Source: Agathobacter sp. (GTDB taxonomy: Bacteria; Bacillota; Clostridia; Lachnospirales; Lachnospiraceae). From it: DNA of 64,000 bases. Both the position numbers and the translations under genes were made by a program. Under the pieces are notes generated by a model, which was given only the letters and a program-made list of their open reading frames with translations, was not told the origin of the DNA and made no database searches. Shown piece by piece: positions 42,850 to 51,778 of this stretch. Position 1 is the first letter of the stretch; every line of letters starts with the position of its first letter. The DNA lies in the NCBI GenBank assembly GCA_022769125.1, contig JALEKN010000062.1:1-64000 (forward strand). Reading direction: 5' to 3'.

Positions 42850-43263
42850 CTAGCTGGCATAGCGCTCATGCTCGATCATATCTAAGAGCAGTGTGCAGGT
42901 ATGTATGATCAGGATGTCGGTGCATTCATTCTCGGACATATTGCGCAGCTTTTCTTTTAGAAAACATAATTGTAAAGACAGATTTGAGATAAGAACATGA
43001 TCCGGAGCTTTTGAGAACGGCAGCCGAATGACGCCGGGAATGCTCCGGATTTTTTTATAGAAGTCATAATTTTTAATATAGACTGCCCCGATCAATTCAG
43101 CTGCGGCACCACGGTCAAAGGACCACGACTGCAGAAGATGATGGATGTTCATCAGGTCATGGATGATGTCGAGATACTTTGCAACATTTCCGTAATTGCA
43201 TTGAAGCTCAAGTGCCTGGATGCTTTCGTTTAGTTCGGTATTTAGTGTCTGTGTATAATTCAT
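42850..43263 (-). CDS. Helical protein of unknown function
   Basis: 137 aa, predicted all-helical and cytoplasmic, with no signal or membrane segment. Segments such as ELNESIQALELQCNYGNVAK and LLDMIEHERYAS suggest a helical bundle. It is not FliS or any family I can name. ATG 43263 has GGGAGA upstream. It lies downstream of the L,D-transpeptidase on the same strand but behind a terminator, so it is probably transcribed separately. Confidence 0.65.
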   Translation of the reverse strand: MNYTQTLNTELNESIQALELQCNYGNVAKYLDIIHDLMNIHHLLQSWSFDRGAAAELIGAVYIKNYDFYKKIRSIPGVIRLPFSKAPDHVLISNLSLQLCFLKEKLRNMSENECTDILIIHTCTLLLDMIEHERYAS

Positions 43264-43353
43264 TACTTATCTCCCGTTTTTTGACATATGCTGTTTCTGA
43301 TAGAAAAATAGCAGGTTTTGCGTGGGAGATTTTGTCGAAAAGGAAAAATAAGG

Positions 43354-43400
43354 GAAAGCAAAAGAGGTTACCATCATTCCTGATGGCAGCCTCTTTCTTT
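43354..43400 (-). terminator. Terminator overlapping the L,D-transpeptidase stop codon
   Basis: On the minus strand GAGGCTGCCATCA pairs with TGATGGTAACCTC, followed by TTTTGCTTT. The TGA stop codon is part of the 3' arm. Confidence 0.75.
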
Positions 43401-44969
43401 GCATAGATATTTCATTTCGGGATCTGTTGGGTCCCAGGTATGGTCGGCATCCAATGTTAATTCCTCCGGTGTTCCGAGTGGCCCCGGATTTGGATCATCA
43501 TAGATGGTAACCTGCGTGCGACGTGAACAGTTGTCGTAGATCCATTTGGTATTTTCACAGTTAAGACGTATGCAGCCTGCGGAAGCGGGAGTTCCAAGCT
43601 TGTTAAACTCGATGACATCCAGCGAGTTTGCATCCTTGTTAGTAAGGTAATATACGGAGTGGAACAGTATGCTTCCGGTGATCCGGGTACACCATTGCCC
43701 ATAGACATTGTGGTACAGTGGATGCCAGCGGTATTTGTCCGTTGTGCGGAAAGTGCCGGCAGGTGTTGCTTTTCCGGTAGAACACAGGAACGCCTTTACG
43801 GGGATGAGACAATCTTTCTTATCTGGATCAGCTGCATACACCGTAACAGTATCTGTGGTGCGGTTGATCTGGATCGTGTAGGATTTCTGCGGACCGATGA
43901 TGGCTTCCACATTTGTGATCAGATCCCCGGAGGCATCATAGTAAAGCTTGTAGCCATTCTGATATCTGGCTTCATAATAGAGCTTTTCTTTGCAAGACTC
44001 GCTTAAGGTTCCCCTTTGTTTGGTGCCATCATCAGACAACCAGTAAGCCCGGATGGCAAAACTGTAAGTTTTCTTATAAGTAAGCCCCGGAATGGTACAA
44101 TGATTGGTGGCATATGCGGCAACCGTTTTGACTTTCTTCCATTTACCATCGACTTTCTGGTAGACAATGTATCCGTCTGCATCTTCGACCAGATCCCATT
44201 TGATGGAAAATGAACTGTCGGAAACAGGCATAAGCTGGGTGATGACAGGTGCCTCGGCTTTGAAGGCACACTTGGCTGCTTGGCTGTAATCACTTAAAAG
44301 TCTGCCATTTTCCGTGTCTTTGTAAGCCCGTATTGCATATTCATAGGTAACACCATAGGTAACGTCATCATCCACATATTTCATTTTCTTAGATCGTGGA
44401 AATGTCTTTAATTCCTGCCAGCTATCAGATTTTGCACTACGGCGGTATAGGATATAGCCATCCACGGACTTTTTCTTGGACCAGGTGACGATAATTTCAC
44501 GTGCATCCACTGCGGCAGTTACGGAAGCAGGTGCCTTTGGAAAAATCGTATAGTTTTTGGTGATTGTTCCTTCATAATTGCCAAGCCCGCTGATTGTGAC
44601 AGAAGCTGTTCCGATTTGGACATTGTTTGCATAGGCTACGGTGTAGTCCCTGTTCTTTTTAAGTTTTTTCTTCCCGGAGTACACGCTGATAGCAGGTTTT
44701 TTCTCTTTGCCGGTGTAGTTATATACCGTTTTGGAAAGTGAGATCTTGCAATCTGACAGGGAGATGGACTGCTCAGAAACGGCATCGGTGTCATCCACGG
44801 AGGTTACGGCGGCATCAGATTCTGCAGATACATCTGCTGTGCTGCCGGCATCGGCAAAGCTGGTCTCCTGCTGGGTAACCTCTGCAGCCAATGCATTTGT
44901 TTTAAGCGGTGCGCACAGAACCGCACACGCACAGATGGCAATAAGTGCATATTTTATGTAATGTTTCAT
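43374..44969 (-). CDS. Secreted L,D-transpeptidase with fibronectin type III-like domains
   Basis: 531 aa. Sec signal peptide (1-29), an acidic low-complexity linker, a Big-like domain (about 75-145, YTGKEKKPAISVYSG), two FN3-like domains (about 148-240 and 245-335), then a YkuD catalytic domain (about 365-490). Catalytic residues: the His in LFHSVYY and the Cys in SAGCIRLNCENTKW. The usual SHGC reads SAGC here. It would make 3-3 peptidoglycan cross-links or attach proteins outside the cell. Start ATG 44969 has AAAGGA upstream. Single gene with its own terminator. Confidence 0.9.
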   Translation of the reverse strand: MKHYIKYALIAICACAVLCAPLKTNALAAEVTQQETSFADAGSTADVSAESDAAVTSVDDTDAVSEQSISLSDCKISLSKTVYNYTGKEKKPAISVYSGKKKLKKNRDYTVAYANNVQIGTASVTISGLGNYEGTITKNYTIFPKAPASVTAAVDAREIIVTWSKKKSVDGYILYRRSAKSDSWQELKTFPRSKKMKYVDDDVTYGVTYEYAIRAYKDTENGRLLSDYSQAAKCAFKAEAPVITQLMPVSDSSFSIKWDLVEDADGYIVYQKVDGKWKKVKTVAAYATNHCTIPGLTYKKTYSFAIRAYWLSDDGTKQRGTLSESCKEKLYYEARYQNGYKLYYDASGDLITNVEAIIGPQKSYTIQINRTTDTVTVYAADPDKKDCLIPVKAFLCSTGKATPAGTFRTTDKYRWHPLYHNVYGQWCTRITGSILFHSVYYLTNKDANSLDVIEFNKLGTPASAGCIRLNCENTKWIYDNCSRRTQVTIYDDPNPGPLGTPEELTLDADHTWDPTDPEMKYLCKERGCHQE

Positions 44970-45120
44970 TGGTTTTTCCTTTCGTTTCTATTAATATGTA
45001 AGTTCGATTATAACACGTTTCGAGTACCTTGTCTTTATTATTTTGTAAGCCGTTGTTTGCCGGAGTGTCTGTGGACAGGAACATTTTTTTGAGTATTTAT
45101 GCACAGCAAACGGAAAAGTC

Positions 45121-45149
45121 TTGCTTTTTCATGGGAAAAGCTGTATGAT
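45121..45149 (+). promoter_or_regulatory. Promoter of citrate synthase
   Basis: -35 TTGCTT (45121-45126), 17-bp spacer, -10 TATGAT (45144-45149), 26 nt before the start codon. Confidence 0.65.
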
Positions 45150-45175
45150 TTTGACAAATCTTAGGGGTGAATGCA

Positions 45176-46615
45176 ATGGAAAAGAGAATCAACGAAGTAA
45201 CCGATATGACAGAAAAGAAGGGACTTGAGGAGATCGATCAGAGCGTAGAGATGCTCGACCTCCATCAGATGGGAGACCTTCGTCAGGACGTTGAGATCCT
45301 GCGGGAGCGGTTGATGAATAATCACCGTATTGATCAGGATCTTTACGTGGAATACGATGTAAAGAGAGGACTTAGAGATTCCTCCGGAAAAGGCGTTTTA
45401 ACAGGACTTACCGAGATTTCTGATGTGTGCGCATATCGTATGGAGGGTGGACAGAAGATCCCTTCCGACGGGGAACTGTACTATCAGGGAGTAAATGTCA
45501 TTGATCTTGTGGAAGGACTTTCTGATCGTAAGTTTGGATTTGAGGAGACAATATATCTTCTGATGTTTGGAAAGCTTCCAAATCAGAAGGAGCTGGATAT
45601 GTTCTTGCATGTCATGTTTGAGATGCAGGATCTTGGAGGAAGATTCGTTCGGGATGTTATCATGAAGGCCTCCAATGCCAATATCATGAATGCGTTGCAG
45701 AGATGTGTCCTTACTTTATATACATATGATTCTAATCCGGATGACATCACACCACAGAATGTGCTGAGGCAGTCTCTGGAGCTGATCAATAAACTTCCGT
45801 TGATTGCTGTATATTCTTACAATTCCTACATGCATTTCCGTAGAAATGAGACACTTATGATCCGCAATCCGAAAAAGGGGTTGTCCATGGCAGAGAATAT
45901 TCTTCTGATGCTCCGACCGGATGGACGTTACACAGACCTTGAAGCCAAGGTACTTGATGTTGCATTGATTCTGCATGCAGAGCATGGTGGCGGTAATAAC
46001 TCAACCTTTACCACGCATGTTGTCACATCGTCCGGTACAGACACTTACTCATCTACTGCGGCCTCTATCGCATCCCTTAAGGGACCGAGACATGGCGGCG
46101 CGAACCTAAAGGTTCAGAATATGTTTAAGGATATCAAGGAGAACGTTAAGGATTGGACGGATGAGGCTGCAATCACAGAATATTTGAAGAAGATTTTGAA
46201 TAAGGAAGCATTTGATCATTCCGGTCTGATCTATGGAATGGGACATGCTGTTTATACATTGTCAGATCCGAGAGAGGTAATCCTGAAGAAATACGCGAGA
46301 AAGCTTGCCGAGGAGAAGAACTTGCTGGAAGAATTCCATCTTTATGAGTCTGTGGAGCGCATTGCAGCACGATTGATCATGGAGCGCAAGCGTGTATTTA
46401 AGAATGTCTGTGCGAATGTCGACTTTTACAGCGGATTTGTATATACGATGCTTGGTATTCCGGAAGAACTCTTTACGCCGATCTTTGCGATTGCCCGTAT
46501 CCCAGGCTGGAGTGCACACCGGCTGGAAGAGCTGCTTAACGCGAGCAAAATCATCCGCCCGGCATATATGTACGTTGGAAACCATGTGCCATATCAGCCG
46601 ATCGAAGACAGATAA
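45176..46615 (+). CDS. Citrate synthase
   Basis: Condenses acetyl-CoA and oxaloacetate to citrate. 479 aa, longer than typical because of a roughly 60-residue N-terminal extension. Catalytic region: HAEHGGGNNSTFTTHVV (first His), LKGPRHGGANLKVQ, GMGHAVYTLSDPR (second His) and ANVDFYSGFVY (Asp). Its length and LKGPRHGG/GMGH motifs fit the clostridial type II-like enzymes. ATG 45176 is preferred over GTG 45167, which overlaps the AGGGG. No aconitase or isocitrate dehydrogenase is adjacent, so it is likely used for glutamate synthesis. Confidence 0.95.
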   Translation: MEKRINEVTDMTEKKGLEEIDQSVEMLDLHQMGDLRQDVEILRERLMNNHRIDQDLYVEYDVKRGLRDSSGKGVLTGLTEISDVCAYRMEGGQKIPSDGELYYQGVNVIDLVEGLSDRKFGFEETIYLLMFGKLPNQKELDMFLHVMFEMQDLGGRFVRDVIMKASNANIMNALQRCVLTLYTYDSNPDDITPQNVLRQSLELINKLPLIAVYSYNSYMHFRRNETLMIRNPKKGLSMAENILLMLRPDGRYTDLEAKVLDVALILHAEHGGGNNSTFTTHVVTSSGTDTYSSTAASIASLKGPRHGGANLKVQNMFKDIKENVKDWTDEAAITEYLKKILNKEAFDHSGLIYGMGHAVYTLSDPREVILKKYARKLAEEKNLLEEFHLYESVERIAARLIMERKRVFKNVCANVDFYSGFVYTMLGIPEELFTPIFAIARIPGWSAHRLEELLNASKIIRPAYMYVGNHVPYQPIEDR

Positions 46616-46632
46616 CCCAAATAAAGGAAGGC

Positions 46633-46666
46633 AGCCCGCTTACACATATGTGAGAGCGGGCTTTTT
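46633..46666 (+). terminator. Terminator after citrate synthase
   Basis: AGCCCGCT (46633-46640) pairs with AGCGGGCT (46655-46662), with an inner CACATATGTG, followed by TTTT. Confidence 0.85.
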
Positions 46667-46715
46667 AAGTTGTACTTGTGCGACCGCACGCAATAATCTG
46701 ATTGGAGGGGATAGA

Positions 46716-46955
46716 ATGAATATGTACGACAGACTATATAATGCCATGAAAAAGGCAGTAGAGGAAGGAATGGTTTCCGGGGTAAACTTTCTTGCGCAGA
46801 AGGGAGAATACGGCTGGAATGGCTGGCTTGGGACTTATTTTTCTAATGAGCCATCCTGTGGAATCACGACCCTGATGGGAATCCAGCGCATCGGCGGGGA
46901 CACAGGAACCCTTGCAAGGAAACTAAAGAACATCGTCATGTGCGAGGCAATGTAG
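46716..46955 (+). CDS. Small conserved-looking protein, unknown function
   Basis: 79 aa, beginning NMYDRLYNAMKKAVEEGMVS, then a glycine/tryptophan-rich middle (EYGWNGWLGTYFSNE) and SCGITTLMGIQRIGGDTGT. No signal peptide or membrane segment. The ORF track starts far upstream inside citrate synthase; the true start is ATG 46716 with GGAGGGG 8 nt before it. Function not recognised. Confidence 0.7.
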   Translation: MNMYDRLYNAMKKAVEEGMVSGVNFLAQKGEYGWNGWLGTYFSNEPSCGITTLMGIQRIGGDTGTLARKLKNIVMCEAM

Positions 46956-47012
46956 CAGAAAACGAAGAATCGTAGTATAATAGAAGCAGAAAATATAAAG
47001 GAGGGTAACACA

Positions 47013-47480
47013 ATGGCAAAGCATGAAATTCAGGTAAATACACAGGCTGATCCGATACACATCACCCCGTATGAGCGCAGGGCGCAGTATCATGAGACCG
47101 ACCAGATGGGCATTATCCATCACTCAAATTATGTAAAGTGGATGGAAGAAGCAAGAATCAATCTGATGGATCAGATCGGATTAAGTTACAAGCAGATGGA
47201 AGAGATGGAGATCATCAGCCCGGTGTTATCCATTGAAGTTAATTACCGCAGTATGGTGCATTTTGACGATATTGTGGTTATTGAACCGCGCCTTGTAAAA
47301 TACGACGGCATCCGCATGGAGATTGAGTACAATATGTACGATAAGAAAAACGGTGAGATCCGGTGCACGGCAAAGAGCAGTCATTGCTTTTTAAATAGAA
47401 GCGGCAAGCCGATCTCCTTAAAGCGGTCTTATCCGGAAATCGATACCAAATTCTTTGAGACGATGGAGGACGAGCGTTAG
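47013..47480 (+). CDS. YbgC/FadM-like acyl-CoA thioesterase (hot-dog fold)
   Basis: 155 aa 4-hydroxybenzoyl-CoA-thioesterase-type enzyme that hydrolyses acyl-CoA thioesters. The catalytic signature YHETDQMGIIHHSNYVKWME (residues about 29-48) carries the Asp and the HHSNY helix; EVNYRSMVHFDD is the next conserved strand. A TATAAT lies at about 46976 and GGAGGG precedes ATG 47013. The next gene starts 1 nt after its stop codon. Confidence 0.92.
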   Translation: MAKHEIQVNTQADPIHITPYERRAQYHETDQMGIIHHSNYVKWMEEARINLMDQIGLSYKQMEEMEIISPVLSIEVNYRSMVHFDDIVVIEPRLVKYDGIRMEIEYNMYDKKNGEIRCTAKSSHCFLNRSGKPISLKRSYPEIDTKFFETMEDER

Positions 47481-47481
47481 C

Positions 47482-48078
47482 ATGGAATTATACATCATCC
47501 GGCATGGACAGACTGTCTGGAACGCCGAGAAGAGATTACAGGGGCGAAGAGATATTGAACTGAATGCATACGGCAGGCAATTGGCAGGGGAGTTGGGCGA
47601 AAAGCTGGAAAACATTCCCTTTGACTGTATCTATGCATCACCGCTGATCCGGGCGTATGAGACAGCGTGTCTGATCCGTGGACACCGCAATATCCCGATC
47701 ATACGGGATGGACGTTTGAAGGAGATGTCATTCGGTGTTATGGAAGGGGCGCGTGTGGAAGAATGGCTTGCAGAGGATTGTCCATATCGCTTTTTCTTTG
47801 ACGCGCCGGATCGATACATACCGCCGGAGGGTGGAGAGAGCATTGACGATGTTATGGCGCGCACCTCGGATTTTTTGCAGCAAGTGATCGAGCCGCAGTA
47901 CAAGACGGCAGCACGGATTATGGTCGTGGCACACGGAGCACTGAACAAAGGGCTTATGTGCCGCATTGAGAGTAACGACAAAGCCCATTTCTGGGGGAAA
48001 GGGCTGCAAAAGAATTGTGAAGCTGATATTTTTCACTATGATGGTATAAGATGGCACGCGGGGCCTGAAGCGATATGA
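47482..48078 (+). CDS. Histidine phosphatase family protein
   Basis: 198 aa phosphoglycerate-mutase-like phosphatase. The phospho-His is in IIRHGQTVWN near residue 7, followed by YASPLIRAYETA with the conserved Arg, KEMSFGVMEG with the acid, and VVAHGALNKGL with the second His. Substrate unknown; CobC-like or sugar-phosphate roles are possible. Start ATG 47482 sits one base after the thioesterase stop codon, with GGAGG inside that gene 12 nt upstream. Likely co-transcribed with the thioesterase and perhaps the second ABC-F gene. Confidence 0.9.
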   Translation: MELYIIRHGQTVWNAEKRLQGRRDIELNAYGRQLAGELGEKLENIPFDCIYASPLIRAYETACLIRGHRNIPIIRDGRLKEMSFGVMEGARVEEWLAEDCPYRFFFDAPDRYIPPEGGESIDDVMARTSDFLQQVIEPQYKTAARIMVVAHGALNKGLMCRIESNDKAHFWGKGLQKNCEADIFHYDGIRWHAGPEAI

Positions 48079-48150
48079 CGCACGTGGACTTTTATACGGG
48101 CGGTGTGGGAATGCTGCCTGCAAAAATAGATTGACAGAGGATTTGACACT

Positions 48151-50130
48151 ATGCGCTACCAGATTATAGATGGGACAGTGTCCGCAGGAGGACAGACGAT
48201 TTTATCCCATATCCGGTTTGAAATCAAGGGGACGGAGAAGATTGCCGTCGTAGGGAAAAACGGCGCAGGAAAGACCACTCTGCTGCGCCTGATTGCAGGT
48301 GAATTGGAGCTGGACCGGGATGACAAGCGGCAGGGTGTCGGGATTGTGACGGACCGCAGGCTCACGGTAGGGATGCTCCGGCAGAACAGCACGGCGGATC
48401 TGGACAAAACGGTAGAAGAATTGCTCTTGGAGGGCTGTCCACAGAAGGATGGATTTTCCAAAGAGCGTTTTTTGTATGAGATGGAATATGATCGTTTGTT
48501 TACGGGATTCGGGCTGGAAAAAGAACGTAAGCACTGCAAATTGTCCTCTTTTTCCGGAGGAGAACAGACGAAGATTTCACTGATCCGGCTGCTTTTGGAA
48601 AAGCCGGATATTTTGTTATTGGATGAGCCGACCAACCACCTGGATATCGCCACGGTGGAATGGTTGGAGCAGTACATGAAAACATACGACTATGCGGTTG
48701 TTTTTGTGTCGCATGACCGTTTCTTTATGGATCAGGTTGTAGAGACCGTATACGAATTGCAGGATAAGCATCTGCAGCGCTATGCAGGCAATTATACTGC
48801 GTATCGTGCACAAAAACAAAAGAATATTGCACTGCAGACCAAGGCGTATGAGCGGCAGCAGGAAGAAATCTGGCACTTAAATGAGCTGATCACAAAGTTT
48901 AAGAACAAGCCGACAAAAGCCTCCTTTGCACGTTCCCGTAAGACGATGCTCGAACGGATGGAACGGATCGAACGACCCAGCGAGGGTGAGGCACATATAT
49001 TTACCGGAGAGATCACGCCACTTACGCCGGGGAGCAAGAGTGTATTTGAGGCAGAGCATTTAAAAATTGGCTATGACCGGGCTTTGCTTGAACTTTCGCT
49101 TCGTGTGCGCCGCGGGCAGAAAATCGGTATCATCGGGGAAAACGGAACCGGAAAAAGTACGTTTCTGAAGACAGTTGCAGGGCTTATTCCACCGGTTGAG
49201 GGGAAAGCGGAGCTTGGAAACAATATTCTGATGGGATATTTTGACCAGCAGTCAGCGTCTGTTGAATCAGATAAGCAGGTGATCAACCATTTCCATGATC
49301 TGTTTCCGGCGATGACGGAGAAGGACGCCAGGCAGATACTTGGATCGTATCTATTTGGCGGAGCTGCCGCGGCAAAGCGAGTCAGTGACCTGTCTGGTGG
49401 TGAGAAGGCAAGACTTGTTCTGGCAGAGCTTTTGTGCAGCAGACCGAACCTTTTGATCCTGGATGAGCCGACGAACCACATGGATATTCCGGCGAAGGAG
49501 ACATTGGAATCTGCATTCCGCGCGTATACGGGAACAATCCTGTTTGTCTCCCATGACCGGTATTTTATCGAGCAGGTAGCAGATTCTTTGCTGGTTTTTG
49601 AGAACGGCCGTGCACTATATTATCCGTTTGGCTATGCACATTATATCGAGCGTGCGAAGCGGGAAGACGGTGCAGATCTTTCTGCGATGGTTCTGGCGGA
49701 AAATCAGGCGCTGGTGGCAGATCTTAAGGCAGTGCCGAAGGCAGAACGCCACAGACTCCGGGAGATCAATACCGAGGAGGCATATGTGGACTGGAGGTTA
49801 CGGCTGGCGGCAGAACCAGTGGAGGCTGCAAAGCAGCAGTATGCAAAAGTATATGAGATCTGGAAGAGACTATACAGCGAGCATGAGCTGGAAAGCTGGA
49901 GAAGCGAAGTGGAAAAACTGCTGGCAGATGCGGCTGCGCAGGGGCAGAATGCGGATTCAGGCAATCAAAGAGGCAGGATACAGGAACCGCCGGAAGAATC
50001 GTGGGAAGAGAGACACACGGAAATAACAAAGGAATTAGAACAGGCGGCAGAAGCGCTGGAACAGGCGCAGCAGGCATGGACAGATAGCTGTATTGCCTGG
50101 TACGACCTGTTCCTGTCATTGCAGATTTAA
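48151..50130 (+). CDS. ABC-F family ATPase, copy 2
   Basis: 659 aa, paralogous to the ABC-F at 37351. NBD1: GKNGAGKTTL, FSGGEQTK, LLLDEPTNHLD. Linker about 220-300, with NKPTKASFARSRKTMLERM. NBD2: GENGTGKST, LSGGEKAR, LILDEPTNHMD. The C-terminal region differs from copy 1: a long acidic, glutamine-rich helical extension ending in a coiled coil (EITKELEQAAEALEQAQQAW). Its stop overlaps the stop of the convergent DUF1667 gene. Ribosome-associated; resistance function possible but not shown. Confidence 0.92.
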   Translation: MRYQIIDGTVSAGGQTILSHIRFEIKGTEKIAVVGKNGAGKTTLLRLIAGELELDRDDKRQGVGIVTDRRLTVGMLRQNSTADLDKTVEELLLEGCPQKDGFSKERFLYEMEYDRLFTGFGLEKERKHCKLSSFSGGEQTKISLIRLLLEKPDILLLDEPTNHLDIATVEWLEQYMKTYDYAVVFVSHDRFFMDQVVETVYELQDKHLQRYAGNYTAYRAQKQKNIALQTKAYERQQEEIWHLNELITKFKNKPTKASFARSRKTMLERMERIERPSEGEAHIFTGEITPLTPGSKSVFEAEHLKIGYDRALLELSLRVRRGQKIGIIGENGTGKSTFLKTVAGLIPPVEGKAELGNNILMGYFDQQSASVESDKQVINHFHDLFPAMTEKDARQILGSYLFGGAAAAKRVSDLSGGEKARLVLAELLCSRPNLLILDEPTNHMDIPAKETLESAFRAYTGTILFVSHDRYFIEQVADSLLVFENGRALYYPFGYAHYIERAKREDGADLSAMVLAENQALVADLKAVPKAERHRLREINTEEAYVDWRLRLAAEPVEAAKQQYAKVYEIWKRLYSEHELESWRSEVEKLLADAAAQGQNADSGNQRGRIQEPPEESWEERHTEITKELEQAAEALEQAQQAWTDSCIAWYDLFLSLQI

Positions 50131-50498
50131 TCTTCGGATGCAGCGATATCCTTGGTGGCAACGATCGCAACTCCGGTTCCTGCGGCATCGGCAAGAAGAA
50201 CATCCCCGATGCTCACAGGGGCTGGAACACAGATTGTCTTTAGCGCATCGATCACATCAAAAATCTTATTCTTTGGAATATCGTGCTCGGTCTTGCAGGA
50301 GACCGTCGGGGATTTACCGCCGGATACGGACACAGTACTGGTAACAATCCGGGTAGGGTTAGTTACTTCCTTTCTGGCGTAGGCATCTCCGCGGGGACAG
50401 GTATTTCCCGTAACCTCAGTCACAGAACCATTTTCTATCGTAACAGATAGGCTGCAGCCTAACGGGCAGCCGATACAGGTTAATTCTCTTTTTTCCAT
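50127..50498 (-). CDS. DUF1667 cysteine-rich protein (GlpA-like complex subunit)
   Basis: 123 aa. The N-terminal CIGCPLGCSL, then NTCPRGDAYA, gives CxxC and further cysteines, probably a zinc or iron-sulfur site. The C-terminal half is a small alpha/beta domain. DUF1667 proteins follow GlpA-like and pyridine nucleotide-disulfide oxidoreductase-like genes in clostridia, as here. ATG 50498 is chosen because GGAGG lies 9 nt upstream; the ATG at 50519 overlaps the upstream stop (ATGA) without a ribosome site at proper distance. Confidence 0.85.
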   Translation of the reverse strand: MEKRELTCIGCPLGCSLSVTIENGSVTEVTGNTCPRGDAYARKEVTNPTRIVTSTVSVSGGKSPTVSCKTEHDIPKNKIFDVIDALKTICVPAPVSIGDVLLADAAGTGVAIVATKDIAASED

Positions 50499-50515
50499 AT
50501 CAAGGCACCTCCAAT

Positions 50516-51778
50516 TCATGATTCTTCAATACAGATGCGGATCTTTGACAGGCCCGGATACTTGGCAAGGACTTCTTTGTTTAGGATAACCTGCTCCATC
50601 TCACCGGGAGCCATGACCGGGCGCTTGCGGCGGGAGATCTGGACATCATCACAGTAGGTGACAATGGAGCAGTTTTTATAGACGGAACCGACGCGGAAAC
50701 GCACCGTAAGGGTATCTTCCATCTCCGTAGGCCGGATATATTTCGGTACAGTATAGCGGATTCCGCCCTCCGGGACAATTTCTGCTACAGCAGCCTCTGT
50801 GTTTTTACCATGTAAGATATAATGAGCCGCATGCTTGCCGGCAGCCGCAGCCTCCTGTGAAACATAATCGACAAGGTCATGTACGTGAAGAACATTTCCG
50901 CAGGCAAAAATGCCATCAATATTGGTTTCAAGATTGTCACTGACAACCGGACCGGAGGTGACAGGGGAAAGCGCAATCCCGGCACTGCGGCTAAGCTCAT
51001 TTTCAGGGAGAAGCCCGCAGGAGAGCAGCAGTGTGTCACACTCATAGCGTATTTCTGTTCCCGGGATCGGTTTGCGGTCAGGACCGACTTCGGCAATCGT
51101 AACAGCCTCTACGCGTTCTTTGCCTTCGATGTTTACAACGGTGTGGCTGAGCATAAGTGGAATATCAAAATCGTTCAGACATTGCACAATGTTGCGCTTG
51201 AGACCGCCGGAGTATGGCATCAGCTCTGCAACCACCTCGACCTTGGCTCCTTCGAGCGTCATACGGCGGGCCATGATCAGCCCGATGTCACCGGAACCTA
51301 GGATGACTACACGTTTACCTGGCATAAAGCCTTCCATATTGACAAGACGCTGGGCTGTTCCGGCGGAGTAGATTCCGGCAGGGCGATAGCCTGGCAGATT
51401 GAGTGCTCCGCGGCTTCTTTCCCGGCAGCCCATGGCGAGAACAATGGCTTTTGCCTGAATCTGGAACATTCCATCCTCATGGTTCATTGCCGTGACAATC
51501 TTTTCATGGGAAATATCCATTACCATGGTGTTCAGCTTGTAGTTGATCTTCCGGTCATATACCTGTCTGGAAAAACGTGCGGCATATTCCGGACCGGTGA
51601 GCTCTTCTTTAAATGTATGAAGACCGAATCCGTTGTGGATACATTGGTTTAAAATGCCGCCCAGCTCCTTGTCACGCTCTATGATCAAAATGTCAGAGAT
51701 TCCGTTGTCATGTGCACTAACTGCTGCGGCAAGACCGGCGGGACCACCGCCGATGATTACTAAGTCATAAGTTAACAT
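50516..51778 (-). CDS. NAD(P)/FAD-dependent oxidoreductase (GlpB-like subunit)
   Basis: 420 aa flavoprotein. FAD site VIIGGGPAGLAAAVSAHD at the N-terminus, a second dinucleotide-binding motif VILGSGDIGLIMARRMTL near residue 165, and GIFACGNVLHVHDLVDYVSQ as the FAD-contacting C-terminal motif. Second gene of the three-gene operon; likely passes electrons between the GlpA-like dehydrogenase and a carrier. GGAGGAG precedes ATG 51778, which overlaps the upstream gene's end by 7 nt. Confidence 0.9.
   Translation of the reverse strand: MLTYDLVIIGGGPAGLAAAVSAHDNGISDILIIERDKELGGILNQCIHNGFGLHTFKEELTGPEYAARFSRQVYDRKINYKLNTMVMDISHEKIVTAMNHEDGMFQIQAKAIVLAMGCRERSRGALNLPGYRPAGIYSAGTAQRLVNMEGFMPGKRVVILGSGDIGLIMARRMTLEGAKVEVVAELMPYSGGLKRNIVQCLNDFDIPLMLSHTVVNIEGKERVEAVTIAEVGPDRKPIPGTEIRYECDTLLLSCGLLPENELSRSAGIALSPVTSGPVVSDNLETNIDGIFACGNVLHVHDLVDYVSQEAAAAGKHAAHYILHGKNTEAAVAEIVPEGGIRYTVPKYIRPTEMEDTLTVRFRVGSVYKNCSIVTYCDDVQISRRKRPVMAPGEMEQVILNKEVLAKYPGLSKIRICIEES

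Noticed and set aside
46392-46715. Upstream extension of the 79-aa gene
   Set aside because: It lies within citrate synthase in another frame; ATG 46716 has a clear ribosome site.
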